The notes under the pieces were generated by a model. It saw only the letters and a list, made by a program, of their open reading frames with translations, did no database searches and was not told where the DNA came from. From NCBI GenBank assembly GCA_033977485.1, contig CM066994.1:9054001-9118000 (forward strand): DNA of 64,000 nucleotides. Reading direction: 5' to 3'. Source of the DNA: Hydrangea macrophylla. Lineage: Eukaryota; Streptophyta; Magnoliopsida; Cornales; Hydrangeaceae. Shown piece by piece: positions 1-10,333 of this stretch. Both the position numbers and the translations under genes were made by a program. The stretch's first letter is position 1. Each line of letters starts with the position of its first letter.

Positions 1-1152
1 TATTTACTCATAAAGAGTTTCGTACACAAAACTAAGAGGATAAAACACACCCTGTCTTGGTCCGCCTCCCCACTTGGGCTACCAAGGATCTGTTAGTGAG
101 ATTTAACATCAATTGCCCTTTCAGCACTTGTCAATTAAGCAAACTGAAGGTGGGGGGATAGAAAAGTACGAATTAGACCCTATATCCTTATCCCCTCGTA
201 CCATCAAATGGTTGAGTTTTGAGGGTTTTGTGAGCTAGTTGGGATTGACATAATAGAACATGAGAAATGCTACACACACATTCCAAACCACACCCCAAAC
301 CACACTCCTTGCTTTAAATGCATGTACTTTGTGCTGTTTGAATTTTCACACTTTTCTGTGCACCACTTACACAGCACAGGGTACATGCATTTAAAGCAAG
401 GGTGTGGTTTAGGGTGTGGTTTAGGATGTGTGTGTAGCATTTCTCATAGAACATTACCTCCCACATCGAGTTTCTATGCAGTTTGGGATGGATCAGGATG
501 TTGTAGGACAGAGTTTTAGTCCCAATTCAACTGCTGAAATTGCCCGGGAAAATTACAGCATGACTTATAGATATGCGAAGAAGTTGTATGTACCGTCAAG
601 GTTATTCGAACCAGACATTACAACCCAGTACTTGAAATGGTGGAAACAGTCGGTTTTCGCTCCAGGAGATTTTATTGAAGGTGTTGTAAGAAAGCCAAGG
701 ACTGCTCGAAAAATCGAAAAGAATGGTGAGTTTGCTAGGAATTTGAGGAAGAAATGATTATGATTTTACTCCTGGTTTTCCTCCCAAATGTGATGGGGGG
801 TACTGGAATCAACTAGAATTGAGATGCTAGTATAGTCAGAAGAAAAAGATTATGCATAGTGAAGTTGAAATCGAGAGGTTAGAAACAAGAAGTGAAGATG
901 AAAATGGGGGTATGGGTAAACATGGCAATTCACTAGACAGACAATGTTGTTATTATCAGCGACAACGAAGCTGAAATGGAAGTGAAAATGGCAATTCACT
1001 GGACAGTCTTGTTATTATGATCGACAATGAAAGAGAAACTAGTAGATCTTTCGTATTTGGGAGACTGATATTGGAACTCGAAGCCCGGATTAGCAAGCTT
1101 GAGAGAGTACTGGTTGTAAGGCTAAAAGCAGAAAGATTTGGCAATAGGTGAA
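1..1152 (+). pseudogene. Plant mobile domain (PMD) gene remnant
   Basis: Translation in shifting frames gives stretches typical of the plant mobile domain family, proteins related to transposon-borne PMDs. Visible blocks are a region around 5-110, the motif MQFGMDQD near 477-500, VPSRLFEPDITTQYLKWWKQ near 590-650, and PGFPPKCDGGYWNQ near 770-813, which lies in a different frame from the preceding block. A family-typical C-terminal block (RISKLERV, then AERFGNR) lies near 1088-1150. A 184-bp MITE at 262-445 interrupts the frame between DIIEH and YLPHR. Frameshifts, stops and the MITE make it non-functional. Its 3' part (from 827) has a second copy at 38073-39870, split there by a copia element. 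The family assignment rests on remembered motifs, not a search. Confidence 0.7.
262..445. mobile_element. Mutator-type MITE, 9-bp target duplication
   Basis: Near-perfect fold-back with ends GAGAAATGCTACACACA and its complement. It is flanked by the 9-bp direct repeat ATAGAACAT at 253-261 and 446-454, the target length used by Mutator-like elements. Removing it joins the two halves of the PMD frame, so the insertion is real and came after the gene. Confidence 0.9.
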
Positions 1153-1408
1153 GTGAAAATCAATACTCTCATAGCTTTTGGCATGTGTTGGTTGCCCTTT
1201 TGAATTGAATTGGCCTATTCACATTTTACGTAGCAGCTCTAAAGAAATAATCAACCTCTAGAATCAATCCGTCAAAAAAAAAAAATTTGAGTTGCTCAAC
1301 AAAATAGCCTTAAATTTTTTAGTCTTTTTATTTCAATGAGTGGATATAGAGTTAATGTAGAGGTAGATCAGAGTTTAATCTCATATAGTTGTTACACTTG
1401 GGAGGTAG

Positions 1409-3958
1409 TGTGGCGCCCCGACCCGGCGTGGTCAGAACGCCCACTAAACAGCTCAACTAATAGCAAAGACGATTAATTAATCTTGAGAGTAATAGTTTTA
1501 AAACAAATCAGCTATATAACGGCTCAAATTTGGCTAACCCAACCTGTATTAAACAGCTTTATAAACATGCTCAGTTATTTTGAAGATCCAAATATATTAC
1601 AAATAATTTACAACGACTATCGCAGCCCAAATAAACTAATCCACACTACTGAACTTAAAAGTTTAAGTTTTTGTTTTTTTTTTTTACAACGTCTAACAAA
1701 AGTTGTAAACCAGACTGTATATTACATTTCCAACAAAGTACTACTCCTATATGGCCATCCACAGCGAACTTAGACCCACGGCAGTGCAATCCTACAGCCC
1801 AAGAGATCATTTTACCTGCACAAGAAAATCTGTGTGGGTGTGAGCAACCCTTGGCTCACGGCTAGAAAATCAAAATAATGCAATAAAAACATTCAGGTCA
1901 ACACACAAACCGCATTCAAGTTATTTCAACCAACATATACGCTAATGCAATGCATTCTCATAAATGAAATGACTCACACACCCGGGCCCATTTCACTCGG
2001 CTCTTTTGGCCGTTTCCAAGTTTCGCTACTTGGATTTTTATCGCTTTCGCTATGCACGTGCATGACATATAATATTCGTGTCATGCTCAATGTATGTATT
2101 TCATACAACTCACTTAAGATTTTCATTCAACAAAAATATAAACTCAACCAGTAATGTCCATACTACATTATTATGTTTTCTAGAAAAACCCACCTCAAGT
2201 CTTTATGAAAATTAGTGCAGTGGTTTAGTCCGCTCGCTCTGACGGTTCTTTCGGGGCGCTCCCACTTGCCTCTGAACCTGAAATCTTAAACAATTAGGTT
2301 CTATCGCATATATAGGCTAATAAGCATAATTTTCAATCAAAATGAAACTTAAGAATTGATTTCATAAGTTAATTCTAATTATTTTTAAAGCAGCCCATGT
2401 TTTGTTCTTGTAATACCAATCACGAATGCGGAAGCGACATTGGAAATCCCACGGGGATTCCTACGAGGATGACTTACTAACATACAAGCTGAAGTGGACT
2501 TACATGTTAGTGAGTCCAACAAGGATGAAAACATATGAAAATTTAATTGAAAGACTATCCGGCCAAACACTAGTTCAAGAAGAGAAGGAAAGATACAATA
2601 AATTTGATTAAAAGACCATTTTTGAGTAGTTGCTGAATTTTAAATCATCTATAAGTAGCTGTATCTTTAAAATTTTCACATTCTGTCCGCGTTAGTCCAT
2701 GTAAAATTCAATTCTGCACAACTTTCGTCAAATGGCATTTTTTCCAAATCCTCACTGTTTGGGCAGAAAATCGAAATAACAGTAGCAGTTTTTTTATTTG
2801 ACAACAACTCTTGACAGCATTTTGGGCAAGCATAAAACAACCCAAAATCATAAATTTCATGAATTTCTAACCTACAAGTCACTTCTACCATTCAAAAACC
2901 TATCCTAACTTCATCATTCCATCTATCAAACTCAAAAAAATACCCAACTTCAAACCAATTTCAGATTTACAAAAATACCCAAAAGATCTTCTTCAAGCTC
3001 TTGAAAGCTTCAAAAACACAACAATGGTGAAACTCCCAATTCACAACCAATCTTTACCAAACTTGAAACCAAGAATCTCAATGGTATATAAAGCAGATAT
3101 AAACACTTAAACAACTCCAAAACCCCACAAATTCATACACCCAAACTTTCTATTTTCGGATTTATTAAAAACCCCTAAATTTCAATACCCCAACAATTCC
3201 AAAATCAACTATATTCAAGCAAAAATTGCCATACATGATATACATATCACCTAAGGCATATGGAACACATATTCACTTCCAAAATTAACCAAATCAAACT
3301 TCAAATTTGAATCTAAAATATTCAATTTTCGGATTTATATCAAACCCTAAAAATACATGTTCCAAAATTGCCCAAAACTCAAATTTTACACAAAAATCTT
3401 CATACCACAACATATATACATATCAAGAATCATATAAACAAGTTCTACAACATCAATTACAACTTTAATTTCAGATTTTAACCTATGAACACAAAACCCC
3501 AATTCAAGCTTTTAACCAATTTTACTTACCTAGGGTGTAGAAGATGAAGACTTCTCTTTTCCTTCCAATTCCTAAGCCTTCTTCTTCTTTTTTTTCTTCT
3601 TCTTTTTCTTCTTCTTCTCCCCCTCACTCTCTTTCTCTTCTTTTCCTCTTCACTGTATCTCTCTCAAAATGAAGAAGAGAAGAGACTAACGTAAGTCTCC
3701 TACAATTTGTTTTTTTTTTTTTAAAGTTTTAAAAATTATGTTTTACACCCCAATATTTCTTAAAACATGCATTTAAGTTCCCAAACTTCCCCATATCGCT
3801 TTAGGACCCCAAGATATCAATAATTAACAATATAAACCCCCATTGTTCAAATATAAATGCCCCTAAAAAAACATAAATAAATAAAATATATATAATTTCC
3901 GCATCGCATTCGCTTGACTAATTAATTTAAATTAACCTATTTGGTTCTAGGTCTCACA
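1409..3958. mobile_element. Solo LTR (2550 bp), target duplication GGTAG
   Basis: The block begins TGTGGCGCCCCGACC and ends GGTCTCACA, with TG...CA termini. It is flanked by the 5-bp repeat GGTAG (1404-1408 and 3959-3963). The matching position in copy B near 40436 is uninterrupted, proving an insertion. No protein-coding remnant, primer-binding site or internal repeat of the ends was seen, so a solo LTR left by LTR-LTR recombination is the simplest reading. The start resembles LTRs of plant Ty3/gypsy elements. A polypyrimidine stretch lies at about 3575-3665. A short non-autonomous element without LTRs is possible. Confidence 0.8.
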
Positions 3959-4128
3959 GGTAGGGAGAGCGAAGCCGAGAATGGGGATGGGAGGTAGAGA
4001 GAGAGAGAAACCAAGGGGGAGGGAGGGGGTAACGGCGGCAAAGAGGGGAGGGGAGGGCGGTCCGGCAGCTGGGTGGTCTGTGGTGGAGGAGTTGCAGAGG
4101 TTTGGAGATTTCTCCAAGCAATATCGTA

Positions 4129-4334
4129 CTCCTCCGTTCCAAAATAAGTGTCCACCTTTCCTCTTTCCTTTTTTGGATGTTCCAAAATAAGTGTCTATTT
4201 TCTATTTTGGACAAAAATGTGTGGTTGATAATGTGTCACCCCAAAAGATGAACAAACATCCACCACAAGTTATTGTTTTCTTAAACTGCGTGCAAAAAGT
4301 TTGTGGACACTTATTTTGGAACGGAGGGGGGAGA
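4129..4334. mobile_element. Stowaway-like MITE
   Basis: The ends CTCCTCCGTTCC and GGAACGGAGGGG form terminal inverted repeats followed by the pair AAAATAAGTGTCC / GGACACTTATTTT. A TA precedes the left end; the right target base pair is blurred by a GA/GT microsatellite. Copy B lacks the element at the equivalent site near 40992. Confidence 0.8.
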
Positions 4335-4599
4335 GAGAGAGTGTGTGTGTGTGTGTATGCTGTGTATTTGGGTGTATTTGTGTCTGAAGTACTAAAACCA
4401 AAGTTGGGTTAGTTTGTGAGTTCAAGCTGTTGGGTACCACTTTGCCAACTAGACATTCCACTTTGGGTGGAATGTGTTTGTAAGTTTTTGTGCCCAAAGC
4501 TTCATTGCTCAAAAAATTGTTAATTTATAATTTACTTATCATAAAAAAAAAAAAAAAGCATAAGAAAAAATCAGTAGAACAAGTATCAGCTAGCCTTTA

Positions 4600-4851
4600 G
4601 GCTCCGAAATGGATTTAGAGAAAGAAAAGAAAAGGCAAAGGAAAATGAGAAGGAGAATTTCTCCCCGTCTCAAATAAACAATAGAAACTAAAAAATTTCA
4701 AAGTATAACAGATACTCAAGAAAAGTGGAAGGACAGTGACTCAAAAAATTGAAAAATGAAAATTTATGTTTTCATCCTTCTTAAAAAAAGAGGTGTCTTC
4801 CTCAGAGTTCTCCTTTCATTTCTTTGACTAAAGCCATGAACCAAACAGACC
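4600..4851. mobile_element. Tourist-like MITE, copy A of the GGATTTAG family
   Basis: The left end starts GGCTCC with GGATTTAGAGAAAGAAAAG close behind; the right end is GCCATGAACCAAACAGACC. TTA flanks both ends (4597-4599, 4852-4854), as in PIF/Harbinger elements. Copy B has the same element at 41236-41487, so it predates the segmental duplication. About ten relatives occur in the window. Confidence 0.65.
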
Positions 4852-4953
4852 TTAACGGTGCATGCAACTCATGTTTCAACCTATGAAGGTTGATGTAATC
4901 CAAACATGTATTTGGATAGCTCAGAATAGCGGAAAGAATTTAGTTAGTTAGTT

Positions 4954-4980
4954 GAGAGAGAGAGAGAGAGAGAGAGAGAG
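4954..4980. repeat. (GA)n microsatellite
   Basis: A run of about 13 GA units upstream of kinase copy A; copy B has a longer run at 41588-41619. Confidence 0.95.
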
Positions 4981-5339
4981 GTAGTTTAGCAAATGTGGCT
5001 ATATGTATGGTACTGAAATTAGCAAATTTGACCAAGTCAAATGCCTAGACCCAAAAAAAAAAAAAATTTGGCCTTGGAGGGAGATGAAGCAAAAGAAATA
5101 CTGTGAAAATTTTCTTGAGTTTTCAGAGAGACCAGAAACTGGTCCTTTCCAGGCCTAAGGTTTGTAATTTCTCAGTTGATCAAAATAACCAATCTAAAAA
5201 ACTATCCTAAAAGGGTTAATTATTATTTTTATTTTTTTTGCCATGGGCAATGGTAGTTACCTTTGATGATATGATTTAGAATTTGGATGGTTTTGGAAAT
5301 TGGGTGTGTTTGGATTGAGGTGTTAGAAGGGAAAGGAAA

Positions 5340-7825
5340 ATGAGTTGCTTTTCATGTTGCATGTCGGAGGAGAAAATTGCGAGAAAGTCATTGAAGAAGA
5401 GTATTCAAGAATATAAGGACACAAAAACTTTAGCCTCCTTCACTAACATTTCCTTTAAATCCGGTAAGCATTTCTCTTTCAATTTCACCTTCAGTTTTAT
5501 CCAAATCATGACAAATATCTTTTATGTTCTCCACAGATTGATTAATTGTTTCTTTTCAATTTGTTTGAGGGGTCATGAATTTTTGAACATAAGAAGCAGT
5601 TTTTAACATTGTAATATTAAAAGCACTTTGCTGCAATTCAGTCCAAATCATGATAAATAGAAAAATATGTTATGTTTAGTGTTCACCACAGATTGAAAAG
5701 TTTGTAACAATCTCATTGAAAAGTTTTGATATTGTTATTTAAAAGAACTTTGTTTGAAAGATTGAAATATAAAAGCACTAATGTGGTATTTTCTCCACAG
5801 ATTGATTGATTGTCTCCTTGAAATTGGTTGAAAGGTCATAGTAGTTCATAATAAATACTAAACGCAATTTGTTGTAATTCAATCCAAATCATGAATATAA
5901 GAACGTGGTATGTTTTGTGTTCTCCATATATTGTTGGCCTCACGATAGTTTGTAACGGTTAAAGGACTTTGTTTCTGGAAATATTGAAATACGACAAACT
6001 TTGAGAATTGTTCATTTTTTGCAGATAGCAGCAGGCGAAGGTACATCACTGAAGAGATATCTAAAATTGGAAAAGGGAATATTTCTGCTCAGATTCTCAC
6101 ATTCCGCGAGCTTTGTGTTGCAACTCAGAACTTCAACCCCGAGTGTTTGCTCGGTGAAGGTGGTTTTGGTCGCGTTTACAAAGGCCACATCCAATCCAAG
6201 AACCAAGTAGTCTCCACAATCTATCTCTCTCTATATATATATATTGATAATTCAATATGTATACATGGTCCCATTTGGCAATTGCTTTTGCTTCTGCGAT
6301 TCAATCACTGCTTTTAGCCAATTGCAAGAATTTGGGATTTTTGATTGAATCACAGAAGCTGGTTTGCCATACAGTTTCATTTAGGTTTTGTGGTTCCATA
6401 ATCACTTACAAACTCCAAAAGTTGTTGCCAAACATCTCGTATATATGCAAGTATTTTGATGACAAGTTCTTTATTTTTATTTTTATCTCATTTTTCTCAG
6501 GATGTTGCTGTTAAGCAACTTGACAGGAATGGATTCCAAGGAAATAGAGAATTTCTGGTGGAAGTGTTGATGTTGAGTCTTCTACACAACCCAAACCTAG
6601 TCAATTTGGTTGGTTATTGTTGTGATGGTGAGCAAAGGATATTAGTGTATGAGTACATGCCCAATGGTTCCCTGGAGGACCACCTACTTGGTATGGCCCA
6701 AAACTGCCTTTTTATTTACCAAATACTTTGTTTTCATTTTGACATTTTTAATTCAATCACTATGTTCCACTTGGTAGGGAGGCAACATTTTTTCGTACTA
6801 CGTGCGACTGTTGGCATACTTTAGATATATAGGAAAAATGAAAAACCAAATAGAGGTACAGATGGAGATAGAAATAGTATAGAGTGAAAATTATTTGCTA
6901 TAGAGATGGAGGAGCATGGGGTTCTGTCAGTCCCCAAACTCATCTCCTAATACGCAGAACAAGTAAAATTTGTTAAAAGCGAAAGCAAGTAAAAACTCAC
7001 TTTTCTGAAAAAGTAAAATTTGTTATGGGAGTGCGTCTTCAAAGTAATTTGACAATGAAGAGGATAAATGTAATAACGAGAATGCATTCAAAAGATGTCA
7101 ATCCAAACACCCCCTAAGGTACTGTTTGGGAATCCATATAATATGAACGAGTTCAGCGTCATTCTCTTTTTGTATCTGGTTTTTTAAAACCATAAACTTG
7201 CTTTGACAACAAACTGTTTAAAGAACGTAATTAGTATGCAATAAACACTTGAATAAATTTGTAGAGCCACAAAGCCGATTCTGAATCTTCCCAAACAGCC
7301 CCTAAGTCTTCAGTCTTGCATTTGCATGCTAACCACTTGACAAAAATATGCTTCTTTGCAATCTTTCTTCTTCAAAGCATAGTAATGAATTCTTGAAAAC
7401 TGCATTATCATTAAAAAAAAAAAAAAGTCACTAACTTGTTTTGCAGATATATCTCCAAAACAAAAACCCTCTAGATTGGAACACTAGGATGAAAATCGCC
7501 GAAGGAGCAGCCAGAGGACTCGAATACTTGCATGACAAAGCGAACCCGCCTGTAATTTACCGCTCTTTCAAAGCATCGAACATATTACTAGATGGGGAAT
7601 TCAATCCAAAGCTTTCAGATTTTGGGCTTTCCAAACTAGGACCAACTGGTAACAAAAGCCATGTATCAGCAAGGGTTATGGGGACATATGGGTATTGTGC
7701 TCCTGAGTATGCATTAACAGGTCAGTTAACAACGAAGTCTGATGTGTACATCTTTGGAGTTGATCACAGGAAGGAGAGTCATTGACAATTCAAGACCGAC
7801 TGAAGAGCAGAATCTAGTTCATTGG
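5340..7825 (+). pseudogene. RLCK-VII (PBL-type) kinase pseudogene, copy A
   Basis: Exons 1-3 are intact and match the functional copy: 5340-5463 (N-terminal MSCFSCC, a likely lipidation region), 6025-6206 (glycine loop GEGGFGRVY) and 6501-6690 (VAVKQLD lysine). Exon 4 (7447-7825) is ruined. It carries one extra base near 7460 that shifts the frame. The codon for the catalytic aspartate in the YRDFKASN motif is now serine (YRSFKASN). A 14-base deletion near 7758 lies between short repeats. Exon 5 is absent, because after 8014 the sequence jumps to another copy's promoter. A functional kinase is excluded; a truncated peptide from exons 1-3 is conceivable but unsupported. Exons 1-3 with their introns are nearly identical to copy B, unlike the flanks. 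Confidence 0.9.
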
Positions 7826-8014
7826 GTATGTATAAAACTCATAGCTCCCAAGATATCATTACTCTTATTGCTACATATAATTCTGAAGTATCAAATTTTC
7901 AAGTTTTATGAATTCATTAAGTAATTACATGTTCCCCCTTCGGTTAGTCTATGGTCAGTTGAGTGTTAATTTGATTGTTAAACTTTTTGATAATGACCAA
8001 TTCACCCTTATCAA

Positions 8015-8945
8015 TTGCCTAGACCAAAACCAATGGTCTTGGAGGGAGATGAAGCAAAAGAAATACTGTGAAAATTTTCCTTGAGTTTTCAGAGAGACCG
8101 GAATTTACAGGTCCTTTCCAGGCATACGGTTTGTAATTTCTCAGTTGATCAAAATAACCAATCTCAAAAACTACCCTTGAAGGGTTAATTATTATTATTA
8201 TTTTTTTTTTTTGTTTGCTATGGGCAATTGTAAGTGTCTATGATGATTTGATTTATGGCCTGTTTGGTTGTTACTTGAATAGGAATAGTTTCATTTAGAT
8301 TTCATGTTGAATCTTGAAGTAAAATTCATCACCATGAATGATTCCATTTATAAAAATAGGAAACTTCACCATATTTCTTCTTATGTGGCCATTTCTACCT
8401 TTTTTTAGAATGCCAAAATTTATGATTGCAAGCATTATTTCAGAGACGAGCATCCTATTTCTAAAATGGAACCATTCAAGCTCACTATCTTTTTTTGTAA
8501 AGTTCTACACAAACGATAGAATGTAATTATTGCATTCAAGGACAACCAAAAAGGCCCTTAGAATTTGGATGGTTTTGGAAATTGGGTGTGTTTGGATAGA
8601 GGCATTAGAAGGGAAAGGAAAATTGCGAGAAAGTCATTGAAGATGAGCATTCAAGAATATAAGGACACGAAAACTTTAGCCTCCTTCACTAACATCTCCT
8701 TTAAATCCGGTAAGCGTTTCTCTTTCAATTTAACCTTCAATTCAACCCAAATCATAACAAATATGTTTTGTGTTCTCCACAGATTGATTACTTGTTTCTT
8801 TTCAATTTGTTTAGGGGTAATGAAAATTTTTGAACATAAAAAGCAGTTTGTAATATTGTAATATTAATAGCACTTTGCTGCAATTCAGTCCAAATCGTGA
8901 TAAATAGAAAAATAAGATATGCTTTGTGTTCTTCACATGTTGATA
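8015..8945 (+). pseudogene. Third kinase copy: promoter and headless exon 1
   Basis: This stretch repeats the sequence at about 5043-5690 in tandem. Exon 1 (about 8615-8709) encodes [20 protein letters not shown] and keeps its GTAAG donor. The first twelve codons, including the start, were lost by a deletion between two AAAAT repeats. A 302-bp MITE (8256-8557) sits upstream. At about 8945 the similarity ends and lipoxygenase sequence follows. It is a broken remnant showing that the kinase once formed a tandem array here. Confidence 0.85.
8256..8557. mobile_element. Tourist-type MITE in the third kinase copy
   Basis: The ends TGGCCTGTTTGGTTG and CAACCAAAAAGGCCC are inverted repeats. TTA flanks both sides (8253-8255, 8558-8560). 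Copies A and B read straight through this site (GATTTAGAATTTGG), so the insertion is specific to the third copy. Confidence 0.85.
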
Positions 8946-9025
8946 ATAGGCATCATTCGAGGCTGCAATTAAAGTGGAAAGTAGATGATTAATACAAAGC
9001 CCTACTTTGTCTATCAAATTTTCAG

Positions 9026-9500
9026 ACGAATGGACTTTGAAGACGAAGATAAGCCGTCTGGGGTCCAGCTCCTCTTCGAAGACTATCCCTACAGTGCAGA
9101 TGGACTCGATATATGGGTTGCCATTAAGACATAGGTACAAAACTTCTGCTCAATCTCCTATGCAAACGATGATTTAGTAAAGTCCAACAGTGAAATAAAT
9201 TCAAGAATGGTGGTCAGAAATTGGAAATGTGGTGGTCCGAGATGACAATTCGCTCTGACCTTATAGAGACTCTAACAACTCTCGAGGAAGGGACACTAGA
9301 GTTCGCTGAGTTTGTAAGGGACTCTGAAAAATTCTATCTCAAAATGTTGCCCGGATGATTTGAAATGGCACTCAGTATAGCATTATTAGAGGTTATATCG
9401 CAGCACACGAAGGATGAAGTGTACTTGGGTCAACGGGTATCAACGGCCCTCCAAATTCACAATCAAAACGCTATGATTGAAATGTATTTTCATCTAGCTA
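9026..9500 (+). pseudogene. Lipoxygenase C-terminal remnant
   Basis: After an acceptor-like TTTTCAG the frame reads MDFEDEDKPSGVQLLFEDYP and DGLDIWVAIKT, the conserved region before the lipoxygenase iron-site helices. Then come TIRSDLIETLTT, EEGTLEFAEFVRD and, after a stop, FEMALSIALLEV and KDEVYLGQR. Frameshifts occur near 9132 and 9215. A deletion after LIETLTT removes the part that carries two iron ligands in intact enzymes. Plant lipoxygenases oxygenate polyunsaturated fatty acids; this piece cannot. It joins directly to the headless kinase copy. The family call rests on recognised motifs and order. Confidence 0.8.
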
Positions 9501-9744
9501 GATAATATTTGTATTGCCAATCATTATTTCAGCACACAAGATTTGGTTATGCATAAAATACAAATTATGGTGCTCTATTTAAGAACAAAGACCAATTGAT
9601 ACGCCAAGTTCAGTCCTCTGTGGAAATTCTATAGAATGATTATTCTATAGTTCAATCTCTAATTTTGTTTTTTTGGGGGGCTTAAATGTACTTCAGCTCT
9701 TTGAGTAATCATCAGTCATTGAACAGTTAAAGCACTACATATCA

Positions 9745-10127
9745 TCACCATGACTCCCCTATCTTCTTGTTCAACAAAAGCCTTAAAACTTCGCTCGTAT
9801 CTTTTTTCTTAAAAATTCGCTCATAAAAATCCAATGCTTCGCGGGGTTTGTACTCTGGAACTATGTGCCCGGATCCCTGCACCAGTACAGAGAAACTAAG
9901 TTAACATAACACTCAAAAGCTTAAAAACGTGAATATTCACATCTTGGAGCAGTAGAAATGTACACAAGAAAATGTGCTGAAGTATTATCCTATTTGTTAA
10001 TGCCTCGTTTATTTGAGGCTGAATGAGGAATTCCTATATAACTCAAAAGTGGTACAAATAGGTTTATGTGTATATACTAACCTTAACGGTGAGGAAAGTG
10101 AGATTGTTATCATATCCTTGTAAATAT
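9745..10127 (-). pseudogene. Serine carboxypeptidase-like C-terminal remnant
   Basis: Two minus-strand exons can be read. The first, 10127-10082, encodes YLQGYDNNLTFLTVK and ends at a GT donor. The second, 9876-9745, starts after a CAG acceptor with GSGHIVPEYKPREALDFYER and runs to a TGA. The phase is kept across the intron. GSGHIVPEYKP matches the catalytic-histidine region of serine carboxypeptidase-like proteins (GAGHTVPEYKP type). The tail after the histidine is altered and no upstream exons (serine, aspartate) were seen before the receptor gene, so this is an isolated 3' fragment. Confidence 0.75.
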
Positions 10128-10228
10128 CTGCAAATAACGAAACAATAGTGTATATAGGTATCTTTGAAGACCGTCATAAGCGGGCAGCTATAAGATGGTT
10201 TATCTACGAAGTTCGTAAAATGATGTTA

Positions 10229-10333
10229 GGCGATGTTTGGTTCATGCATTTAGTGAGGGAATGGAAAGGAATTTGGGTTTTATTTGTTCTAGAAGTTAGT
10301 CACTCATCATTGACTTCATCAGCTATGACTTCA
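10229..10333. repeat. Partial Tourist-like MITE (GGATTTAG family)
   Basis: GATGTTTGGTTCATGCATTT followed by AGTGAGGGAATGGAAAGGAA resembles the left end of the family seen at 50374, 56606 and elsewhere. The right end is not clear; it lies just past the stop of the receptor gene. Confidence 0.45.

Larger units (their letters stand above)
827..8014 (+). repeat. Segmental duplication, copy A
   Basis: This segment is collinear with 38073-44699 from the end of the PMD pseudogene to intron 4 of the kinase gene. It differs from copy B by its own insertions, a solo LTR (1409-3958) and a Stowaway MITE (4129-4334), and lacks those of copy B. The right edge at 8014 is a sharp junction onto a third copy of the kinase promoter region. 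Confidence 0.9.
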
